From the NCBI GenBank assembly GCA_945863085.1, contig CAMBCD010000187.1:1-5736 (forward strand): a stretch of 5,736 nt of DNA, written 5' to 3'. The stretch comes from Bordetella parapertussis (GTDB taxonomy: Bacteria > Pseudomonadota > Gammaproteobacteria > Burkholderiales > SG8-41). Below the pieces are notes generated by a model. That model was not told the origin of the DNA, searched no databases, and worked only from the letters and a program-made list of their open reading frames with translations. The translations under genes were made by a program, and so were the position numbers. The stretch's first letter is position 1; every line of letters starts with the position of its first letter. Positions 1-5,736 of this stretch are shown piece by piece.

Positions 1-2
1 CC

Positions 3-812
3 GACTTTCTCAACGTCTACACCCTGTTTCCCGATTGCAGCACCTACGTGCTGTTTGGTCTGGAATCGGTGGGCGCCATGCCGGATCCGGTTGCGATGAC
101 GCCACAGGAGTTCACGCAAATGCTCGCGGACATGCGGCGGACCATGATCAACCTGTTCGCGCGGAATTACTTCGTCACCACCACGATGAAAAAGGATTTC
201 AAGTCGAGCCATTTGCGCGGCATATTGCCGGTACTGGCCGTGTCGATGGCGCTGGCGGGGGTCGAGGTTGTCGGAATCGGACCGTCGCCAATCCCGCATG
301 CGACGGGCCGGCAGCACGATCTGGATGGCGTGACCGTCGATTTCCGCGCCCCGGGTTCGACGCAGGTCCGGCGGCTGATCTACTTTTCCCTCGATGCCTC
401 GGACAAAAGCCTCGCCGATTATCCGCAGTTCCTCGACTATCTGCGCAAACTGGCGCCGACGGCGACGCTGCTCAAATCGGCTTCGTACCTGCTGCACATC
501 ACCGAATTCCGGAAAATGCGGGAAACACTGCTCGATGTCAGCACCTTCCTGCTGCAGGATGACACCGGCCTGCCGTACGCGGAACTGCGCAAGCGCGGCT
601 GGCAAATGCGTGTTTATGGCAGTTATGGCGTGCCGATTTCGCCGTTCGCAAACAAGTACCAGATAACACTGGCCGAGGCATATGCCGGCGGGAGTCCCCC
701 GGCACTGCCGTTCCGTTTTGGTTATCAGCGTGACCGGGGCGAAAATTACTCAAGCCTGATGATCGGACGCCGCCCGCCCTCAGCAGCGCGACCCGGTTCG
801 GATGCCCGCTAA
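3..812 (+). CDS. Conserved uncharacterised protein, C-terminal part (5' end outside window)
   Basis: The frame is open from the first complete codon at 3 to TAA at 810-812, giving 269 visible residues. No stop precedes the GTG at 48 or the ATG at 78, and the residues before them (DFLNVYTLFPDCSTYVLFGL) look like ordinary coding sequence, so the true start is probably upstream of the window. Visible traits are a charged, Met-rich helix-like stretch near residues 35-65, a hydrophobic run (ILPVLAVSMALAGVEVVGIG, about residues 75-95) that may be a buried core or a membrane segment, and later dense aromatic motifs such as LLKSASYLLHITEF, LLQDDTGLPY and FRFGYQ..GENYSSLMIG. These resemble, from memory, a widespread bacterial family of unknown function; I cannot name a domain or a catalytic residue. 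The last 14 residues (rich in Arg, Pro and Ala) look like an unconserved tail. It overlaps the following hydrolase gene by 11 nt, suggesting one transcript. Confidence 0.8.
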   Translation, partial: DFLNVYTLFPDCSTYVLFGLESVGAMPDPVAMTPQEFTQMLADMRRTMINLFARNYFVTTTMKKDFKSSHLRGILPVLAVSMALAGVEVVGIGPSPIPHATGRQHDLDGVTVDFRAPGSTQVRRLIYFSLDASDKSLADYPQFLDYLRKLAPTATLLKSASYLLHITEFRKMRETLLDVSTFLLQDDTGLPYAELRKRGWQMRVYGSYGVPISPFANKYQITLAEAYAGGSPPALPFRFGYQRDRGENYSSLMIGRRPPSAARPGSDAR

Positions 813-1725
813 CACGGCACGCTTTAAACTGATTGTTTTTCTGGCCTGGGCTGGCGTATTTCCGGTTTTTTCCGACAATCACGCGAACGCGGCATCTGCG
901 ATGGATACAACGATACACAGCGCCCGTTTTACCACCAGTGACGGAGTGCAGCTGCATGTGCTGGAGGCCTGTCCTCCGGGAAAAACCATGCATGACGCAG
1001 CAACGGTCATCGCGTTTGTGCCCGGCTGGTCGATGCCGGCGGCGGTGTGGCGGGAACAGTTGCTCGCTCTCGGCCAGTCCCGTTGCGTCGCCGCGCTGGA
1101 TCCGCGCGGTCAGGGAGAGTCAGCGGTCGCCGCCGACGGCTACAACATCGTGCGGCGCGCCGCCGACGTGCGGGAATTCGTCGCGCGTTATCCGCGCGTC
1201 GTGCTGGTTGGATGGTCGCTGGGGGCGCTTGAAGCACTGGAATGTGTGCATCGCCACGGCCATGCCGCTCTGGACGGGCTGGTGCTGGTCGACAGCTCGG
1301 TGGGCGAGGATCCGGAGCCTCCATCCAGTTCCGCATTCCGTGATGCACTGAAGCGTGACCGCCGTGCCGCCATCGCCGATTTCATGCAGGGCATTTTTGG
1401 TGCAACCCGCAGCGGACCCGAAATTGAAGCACTGACCGCGGCTGCGCTGCGCATGCCCCTGGACGCCAGCCTTTCGGTATTTCCCCGCGGCGTTGCACGA
1501 ACGCACTGGCGCAGCATCACCCGCACGTTTCCGAAACCACTGCTCTATGTCGTCAGTACACAGTTCGCGGCCCAGGCAAAAGCCCTGCAGCAGCATCGGC
1601 CGGCGACGCAGATTGCAATATTCGAAACAGCGGGCCACGCTTTGTTCGCTGACGAACCGGCACGGTTCAACGCCCTGCTTGCCGGTTTTGCTGCGCCAGC
1701 ATCGGATCAAGCCTCAACAGATTAA
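802..1725 (+). CDS. Secreted alpha/beta-fold hydrolase
   Basis: A 307-residue serine hydrolase of the alpha/beta-hydrolase fold, probably an esterase-like enzyme exported to the periplasm; substrate unknown. The N-terminus has a Sec-type signal: Arg7/Lys9, then the hydrophobic stretch LIVFLAWAGVFPVF, then a likely cleavage site after the Ala-rich ANA or ASA around residues 30-33. This supports the ATG at 802 over the later ATG at 901, which would remove the signal, although no clear Shine-Dalgarno precedes 802. Family landmarks are the oxyanion-loop region PGWSM (74-78), DPRGQGES (100-107), the nucleophile elbow GWSLG with Ser139, and GHALF with the expected catalytic His279. The usual acid after strand 7 is not evident (LLYVVSTQFAAQ, 247-258); Asp164 in LVLVDSS after strand 6 is an alternative. 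Residues about 165-240 form the cap. The start overlaps the preceding gene by 11 nt, which fits translational coupling. Length is normal for the fold. Confidence 0.88.
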   Translation: MPANTARFKLIVFLAWAGVFPVFSDNHANAASAMDTTIHSARFTTSDGVQLHVLEACPPGKTMHDAATVIAFVPGWSMPAAVWREQLLALGQSRCVAALDPRGQGESAVAADGYNIVRRAADVREFVARYPRVVLVGWSLGALEALECVHRHGHAALDGLVLVDSSVGEDPEPPSSSAFRDALKRDRRAAIADFMQGIFGATRSGPEIEALTAAALRMPLDASLSVFPRGVARTHWRSITRTFPKPLLYVVSTQFAAQAKALQQHRPATQIAIFETAGHALFADEPARFNALLAGFAAPASDQASTD

Positions 1726-4640
1726 GCTGCCGGCTGCGACAGGTACTGCGCGATGTTGACCTCGTCGTTCTGCCCGGGATTCATGAAACGTTCGGCGTAT
1801 TGACGGTGGATGCCGGAACGCAAAAAGAGATCGAACAGTTCGGGATCAATGTGCTGGTCCTTTTTCATGAAGGACATGATCTTGATTGCCTCGGAAAGTG
1901 TCTTGCCCTTTTTGTAGGGCCGGTCGGCGGCAGTCAGCGCTTCGAAAATATCGGCGATGGCCATCATCCGTGCCAGCGGGCTCATGTCTTCCTTTTTCAG
2001 CCGTTTCGGATAACCGGTGCCGTCCATTTTTTCGTGATGCCCGCCGGCGATCTCCGGCACATTGCGCAGGTGTTTCGGGAACGGCAGCTGCTCCAGCATG
2101 GCAATGGTCTGGATCATGTGTTCATTGATTTTGTAGCGCTCTTCATCCGACAGCGTGCCGCGCGCCACGACGAGGTTGTAAAGCTCGCCGCGGTTGTAGA
2201 GCAGTTCCGGGGTTTGCACGCGAAAGCCCCATTTATTGTCTTCAGGAATGCAGTCCTGGACGCGCCGCTCAAACAGGTGCTCGGGTTTGTCGGCAAGCAA
2301 GGGCTCGACCACCGGTAGCGCCGGTGCCGGCACGCGCGCCTTGCGGGTCTTTTCTTCGTGCGCGATGCCGATGCGGTCATCGAGCGTGCGGGTCCAGGTG
2401 CGTTGCGCAATGGTTTTCAGGCGCGCGACTTTTTCCGGCGCCATGAATTCGCCGCCTTCGTTGCAGATCGCCACAAACGAAAAATCGTCATCGAGCTGTT
2501 TCAATTCAGCCGCCAGCCGGTCGCGGGCAACCGCCTCCGGTTCTCCGTCGGCTATCGACTTCAGGCAGCTGATCTCGGCGTCGCGTTTCAGGACCTCGAA
2601 ACGCATGCGCACTTCGTGGATGCGGTCGTAAATCGTTTCCAGCTTCGTCGCCTTGTCGACTACATACTCGGGTGTGGTGACCTTGCCGCAGTCGTGCAGC
2701 CAGGCTGCGACGTGCACTTCTTCCCATTGGTCATCCGTGAGCTGGAAATCGCGGAACGGGCCGCTGGTTTCGGCGCAGGCGGCCCGCGCCAGCATCTTGG
2801 TCAGTTCGGGAACGCGGGCGCAGTGGCCGCCGGTGTAGGGGCTCTTGGCGTCGATGGCGCCGGCAATCATCTGGATGAAGGCCTCGAACAGGTCTTTCTG
2901 CGCCTTGATCAGTTCCCGGGTCTCCAGCGAACCGGCCGCCGAACCCGAAAGCGCCCTGACGAAAGACAACTGCGCATTCTCAATCGGTGTACGGCGCAAC
3001 AGCAGCATGATGCCCACCAGCTGTTGCCGGCGGTTGAGCAGCGGCACCGCGATGCCCTGCTTGGCACCAATGGCCGCAAACGGTTCCCCGAGCCCTGACA
3101 GATCTGCCACCTGCAGTTCGGCAGCGTGGGCCGTGGCGTCCCGCAATGACGCACTCATCAGCGGACCTGCCTGGGCGATGGACAACGGCTTCATCCCGGC
3201 GATCAAGTCGGTGCCGTCATCGCGACGGGCAGCCACGGGGGTCAGCACCGTTTCGCTGGCCAGGTACAGAACACCGGCATCGGCGTCTGCCGCGGCCAGG
3301 GTTTCGCTCAGAAGCATCGGCAACAGGCGGTCGAAGTCCTCTTCAGCAGCGACTGCCGCAGTGATTTCGAGAAAACGCCGTATCGTGCGTTTCATGCGAT
3401 ACATGGTCGTCGCGAGCCGGTCAAATTCTTCGACAAAGGAGCGCGCCTCCACGGCCTGCGAGAATTCAAAGTTGCGGATGGCATCCGCCTCGCGGGTCAG
3501 TGCGCGCAGCGGGCGGGCGATTGCCCTCGCGGTGAACCAGGTCGCGGGGATCGCGATAGCCATGATCAGCAGGATGAGCAGCAGCGAAGTTGACCGCAGC
3601 TTGATGGCGGCTGCCAGCAGTTCGTTTTCGGGAATCGCATTGACCAGCTGCAGCGGCAGCGCCCCTTCCAGCGCCACCGGACTGATGGTAACCAGCCAGT
3701 TGCCGTCCTCAAGTTTCATGCGCGAACGGAAATGTTCGCCGGGTTTCATGCGTTTCAACTGTTCGGCCAGCAGCGGCAGCGCCGGCACGTTCATTTTTGA
3801 AATATGGGTCAGCGTGGGCTGGGCGTCAGCCGCCGCAGACACGGTCACCAGGCTGGCGACATTTTCGTGGGCGATGACATTGCCATCCCCATCGACCAGC
3901 GCCAGCTGGCTGCCCGGCGTCACTTTTTGCCGGGCCATGGCGGCGCTGAGGGTCTCGAGCAGGATATCGGCGCCGACGACGCTGTGACCGACGCGACTGC
4001 GCGCCGCCAGTGTCATGCCGACCTTGCGGTTGGAAAAGAACAGGTAGGGCGCGGTTTTGATCTGCCCCATTGCGGTTGTCGCATCCTTGTACCAGCCGCG
4101 GCTGCGCGGGTCATAACCTGCGGCATAGTCAGGACGTTCGTCCCTTTGCAAGGTTTCCAGATCCTTGCCCAGAAAAAAGAAGATGCCCTGCGTATCATCG
4201 GCATCGCCACGATCGATGCTCTGCACCACGAATTGCGCCCCCTCAGGCGCTTTCAGGCTGCTGCGTTCGACGGCGTCGCGAATCCTGCGCACAAAAAAGA
4301 AATCGCCGTCGTCGTACCCCACATAAATCGACGACAGGGCGTTCGAACTGGCCAGCGCTTCGCGCAACACGTCCATCCGGTTCATGCGGGGGGCCAGCTT
4401 GCCCGCGGTATTGATCGAACTGTAGCTCAGCATGTTCACTGCCATTTCGGCAGGGGCAATGACGGCTTCCAGTTCTCTCAGGGTTTCGCTGCTGATACGC
4501 TGGATCAGGTCCTCTGCCGCGTTTTCCAGCATGTCGCGCGACAACTTGTAGCCCACTGCGGCGACCAGGCCGCCAACGACGAGCAGCAGCAGCAGGAACA
4601 GCGTGGAAATATGGATATGCAGCGGATAACGACGGTTCAT
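1722..4640 (-). CDS. Membrane sensor with Cache, HAMP, GAF and HD-GYP domains (predicted c-di-GMP phosphodiesterase)
   Basis: Predicted inner-membrane receptor that hydrolyses cyclic-di-GMP. From the ATG at 4640 it has 972 residues: TM1 about 10-31; a periplasmic dCache-like domain about 34-335, with the typical YDPRSRGWY motif (176-184) and LVDGDGNVIAHE; TM2 about 350-370; HAMP about 368-421 (ARPLRALTREADAI); GAF about 422-575; and HD-GYP from about 581. HD-GYP residues present are His606 (TGGHCARV), His649-Asp650 and Lys653 (HDCGK), His841 (INEHM), His868-His869 and DGTGYP (873-878), Asp897 and RPY (907-909), so the metal and catalytic set looks complete. About 160 extra residues lie between HDCGK and His841. 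The reading frame extends upstream to a TTG at 4733 and an ATG at 4709, but the ATG at 4640 has the only strong ribosome-binding site and places TM1 at the N-terminus. The Cache ligand is unknown. The stop overlaps that of the convergent hydrolase gene. Confidence 0.93.
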   Translation of the reverse strand: MNRRYPLHIHISTLFLLLLLVVGGLVAAVGYKLSRDMLENAAEDLIQRISSETLRELEAVIAPAEMAVNMLSYSSINTAGKLAPRMNRMDVLREALASSNALSSIYVGYDDGDFFFVRRIRDAVERSSLKAPEGAQFVVQSIDRGDADDTQGIFFFLGKDLETLQRDERPDYAAGYDPRSRGWYKDATTAMGQIKTAPYLFFSNRKVGMTLAARSRVGHSVVGADILLETLSAAMARQKVTPGSQLALVDGDGNVIAHENVASLVTVSAAADAQPTLTHISKMNVPALPLLAEQLKRMKPGEHFRSRMKLEDGNWLVTISPVALEGALPLQLVNAIPENELLAAAIKLRSTSLLLILLIMAIAIPATWFTARAIARPLRALTREADAIRNFEFSQAVEARSFVEEFDRLATTMYRMKRTIRRFLEITAAVAAEEDFDRLLPMLLSETLAAADADAGVLYLASETVLTPVAARRDDGTDLIAGMKPLSIAQAGPLMSASLRDATAHAAELQVADLSGLGEPFAAIGAKQGIAVPLLNRRQQLVGIMLLLRRTPIENAQLSFVRALSGSAAGSLETRELIKAQKDLFEAFIQMIAGAIDAKSPYTGGHCARVPELTKMLARAACAETSGPFRDFQLTDDQWEEVHVAAWLHDCGKVTTPEYVVDKATKLETIYDRIHEVRMRFEVLKRDAEISCLKSIADGEPEAVARDRLAAELKQLDDDFSFVAICNEGGEFMAPEKVARLKTIAQRTWTRTLDDRIGIAHEEKTRKARVPAPALPVVEPLLADKPEHLFERRVQDCIPEDNKWGFRVQTPELLYNRGELYNLVVARGTLSDEERYKINEHMIQTIAMLEQLPFPKHLRNVPEIAGGHHEKMDGTGYPKRLKKEDMSPLARMMAIADIFEALTAADRPYKKGKTLSEAIKIMSFMKKDQHIDPELFDLFLRSGIHRQYAERFMNPGQNDEVNIAQYLSQPAA

Positions 4641-4645
4641 TGCAG

Positions 4646-4651
4646 CCCCCT
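4646..4651 (-). promoter_or_regulatory. Ribosome-binding site of the HD-GYP sensor gene
   Basis: On the minus strand AGGGGG lies 5 nt before the ATG at 4640. Neither of the upstream in-frame alternatives (ATG at 4709, TTG at 4733) is preceded by a purine-rich match of this quality, so this site decides the start and gives a 972-residue product rather than 995 or 1003. Confidence 0.65.
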
Positions 4652-4704
4652 GCAAACGCGTATGACTGATGTTACTCCGGGTTACTTCTCTGTCTCTTGT
4701 AGCG

Positions 4705-4733
4705 TCCATACTTTGTGACTTGATACTGGACAA
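4705..4733 (-). promoter_or_regulatory. Weak sigma70-like promoter candidate for the HD-GYP sensor gene
   Basis: On the minus strand TTGTCC (4728-4733) and TATGGA (4705-4710) are separated by 17 nt. The -35 element matches the consensus at four of six bases and the -10 at only three of six, so this is a tentative call. It would give an untranslated leader of roughly 55-60 nt before the ATG at 4640. Another sigma factor, or readthrough from the upstream dehydrogenase gene, is equally possible. Confidence 0.2.
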
Positions 4734-4748
4734 AAATGCGGGACAAAA
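4728..4748. repeat. Pair of 8-bp direct repeats in the spacer
   Basis: GGACAAAA occurs at 4728-4735 and again at 4741-4748, a 13-bp period, in the spacer upstream of the sensor gene. The first copy overlaps the tentative -35 element. It could be a tandem activator or repressor site, but two copies of an 8-mer may also be chance. Confidence 0.4.
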
Positions 4749-4768
4749 GACGGCGCGCCTGCAACCTT

Positions 4769-4789
4769 CTGTAATGAATCGTATTACAG
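4769..4789. promoter_or_regulatory. Perfect inverted repeat, operator-like
   Basis: CTGTAAT at 4769-4775 and ATTACAG at 4783-4789 are perfect 7-bp inverted arms around a 7-nt centre, 21 bp or about two helical turns in all. The element sits 5 bp beyond the dehydrogenase stop codon and about 130 bp upstream of the sensor start. The arms are AT-rich in a GC-rich neighbourhood and no T-tract follows on the minus strand, which suits a dimeric regulator site better than an intrinsic terminator. No known regulator motif is recognised with confidence. Confidence 0.45.
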
Positions 4790-4793
4790 CACT

Positions 4794-5736
4794 TCAGGTC
4801 ATCAGCAGCGCCGCACGGCCTGCAATCGATCCGGTCTCCAGCCGCTGGTGCACGGCTTCGGCTTCGGCCATGGGCACTTTTTCAGTCACCAGCGGCCACA
4901 GTTCGCTGCGCGCCACCAGGTCCAGCGATTCCAATACTTCCTGTTTGGTCGCGTAACGGCTGCCCATGACTTCGATTTCCCTGCGCATGATCGCCGGTCC
5001 GTCGGCGTCGAAACGCTCACCGTTGCCGGCCAGCAGCACCAGCCGCCCGCCCTTGTTGAGTCCGCCGATGGCGGATTCGATGCTCTGTTTGGTACAGACA
5101 AAATCGAACACGACATCCACGCCCCGGCCCGCGGTCATTTCCTGCAACTGCTGGCTGACCTTGCCGTCCGAGGCATCGATGGTCGCATCTGCGCCGGACT
5201 TGAGGCAGATTTCGAATTTGGCGGCGCGGGTATCCACTGCAATGACTTTGCGTGCATGCGCCCAGCGCGAAACCATCAGCATGTGTACACCCAGCCCGCC
5301 ACCGGCGCCAATCACGGCAACGGTGTCGGAGGGTGTAACCCGCGCCTTGCGCATGACTTTCAGGGGCGTGGCGATGGCGTCGCATATCACGCCGATTTCG
5401 GCGGGATGTTTTTTCCAGTTCAGCCCTTCGGGCAGTTTGATGAAATTCGGCTCCGGCAGCTTGATATATTCAGCGTAACCGCCGTCGATCTCGCGACCGA
5501 CGAAACCACCGAAGTTGTCGCACAGGGTTTCACGGTTGATGCGGCACCAGTAACACTGTCCGCAGGTCAGGTAAAAGTACGCTGTCACTGCATCGCCCGC
5601 CTTGAGGCCGGTGACGCCGGCGCCGGTAGCGACAATCTCCGCGGTGATCTCATGCCCGAGGATGCGCGGATACTGAACAGACACACGGCCGGCACGGGCA
5701 TGATGCACGGTGAGCCCTGCCCCGCAAGCCAGTACA
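4794..5736 (-). CDS. Zinc-type medium-chain alcohol dehydrogenase, N-terminus outside window
   Basis: A cytosolic NAD(P)-dependent oxidoreductase of the medium-chain dehydrogenase family; the alcohol substrate cannot be told. There are 313 visible residues, and the frame is open to the window edge, so about 25-35 N-terminal residues are missing; the in-frame GTG at 5708 lies inside the catalytic domain and is not the start. Visible landmarks, numbered from the first visible residue, are GHE (His28, Glu29), the structural-zinc set Cys58, Cys61, Cys64 and Cys72 (CxxCxxCx7C), Cys118 in ICDAIATPLK at the third catalytic ligand position, the Rossmann loop GAGGGLG (143-149), and Asp168 at the end of the second strand (VIAVD), which favours NAD. 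The region normally reading CGxCHTD reads CGAGLTV, so the usual first zinc-ligand Cys appears to be Gly7. The stop is TGA at 4794-4796. It is transcribed toward the sensor gene, 153 bp away. Confidence 0.9.
   Translation of the reverse strand, partial: VLACGAGLTVHHARAGRVSVQYPRILGHEITAEIVATGAGVTGLKAGDAVTAYFYLTCGQCYWCRINRETLCDNFGGFVGREIDGGYAEYIKLPEPNFIKLPEGLNWKKHPAEIGVICDAIATPLKVMRKARVTPSDTVAVIGAGGGLGVHMLMVSRWAHARKVIAVDTRAAKFEICLKSGADATIDASDGKVSQQLQEMTAGRGVDVVFDFVCTKQSIESAIGGLNKGGRLVLLAGNGERFDADGPAIMRREIEVMGSRYATKQEVLESLDLVARSELWPLVTEKVPMAEAEAVHQRLETGSIAGRAALLMT

Noticed and set aside
35..562. Plus-strand open frame of 175 codons overlapping the first gene
   Set aside because: It is a different frame from the 3-812 coding region, and its translation is His/Arg/Gly/Ala-rich without structure, as expected for a shadow frame.
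538..1710. Minus-strand open frames opposite the first two genes (538-993 and 1120-1710)
   Set aside because: They are antisense to the conserved protein and to the hydrolase with its intact nucleophile elbow; the translations are Arg/Cys/His-rich with no domain.
1800..3098. Plus-strand open frames opposite the HD-GYP region (1800-2318 and 2358-3098)
   Set aside because: Both lie fully antisense to conserved HD-GYP motifs and show no family features, so they are shadows.
2845..3987. Long plus-strand open frame of 380 codons opposite the sensor gene
   Set aside because: It is antisense to the well-supported Cache/GAF coding region, its composition is Ser/Arg/Ala-rich and low in complexity, and it has no recognisable domain; this is typical of shadow frames in GC-rich DNA.
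3804..4718. Plus-strand open frame of 304 codons opposite the sensor N-terminus
   Set aside because: The translation is rich in His, Gln, Arg and Gly without domain logic, and it mirrors the codon bias of the sensor gene on the other strand.
4769..4789. Inverted repeat as an intrinsic terminator of the dehydrogenase gene
   Set aside because: The stem is AT-rich and only 7 bp, and on the minus strand it is followed by AAGGTTGC rather than a T-tract.

Overview
The window looks like chromosomal DNA from a GC-rich proteobacterium, probably beta or gamma. That rests on codon bias toward G/C in third positions, the HD-GYP sensor architecture and the general character of the proteins; no ribosomal or other marker gene is present to fix the taxon. 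I see no insertion sequence, CRISPR array, tRNA, rRNA or phage gene.

Layout: (1) Positions 3-812, plus strand, hold the C-terminal 269 residues of a conserved but uncharacterised protein whose 5' end lies outside the window. (2) Positions 802-1725, plus strand, encode an exported alpha/beta-hydrolase; it overlaps gene 1 by 11 nt, so the two are probably cotranscribed and translationally coupled. (3) Positions 1722-4640, minus strand, encode a large membrane sensor with the order TM, dCache-like periplasmic domain, TM, HAMP, GAF, HD-GYP, a predicted cyclic-di-GMP phosphodiesterase. Its HD-GYP domain carries an unusually large insertion between the HD and GYP halves. Genes 2 and 3 converge and share the palindromic tetramer TTAA as their stop codons. 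(4) A 153-bp spacer (4641-4793) holds a good ribosome-binding site for gene 3, a perfect 7-bp-arm inverted repeat, a pair of 8-bp direct repeats and only a weak promoter candidate. (5) Positions 4794-5736, minus strand, encode a medium-chain zinc-type alcohol dehydrogenase truncated by the window edge, with an intact structural-zinc cysteine set but a substitution at the usual first catalytic-zinc cysteine.

The genes do not form an obvious single pathway. The plus-strand pair is a plausible functional unit (uncharacterised protein plus secreted hydrolase). The sensor is probably a stand-alone signalling gene that lowers c-di-GMP in response to a periplasmic small molecule. The dehydrogenase lies upstream of it in the same orientation but is separated by a spacer large enough for its own control. 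I found no convincing undescribed system. The points most worth a second look are the HD-GYP insertion, the altered zinc site of the dehydrogenase, and the hydrolase's missing canonical acid residue.
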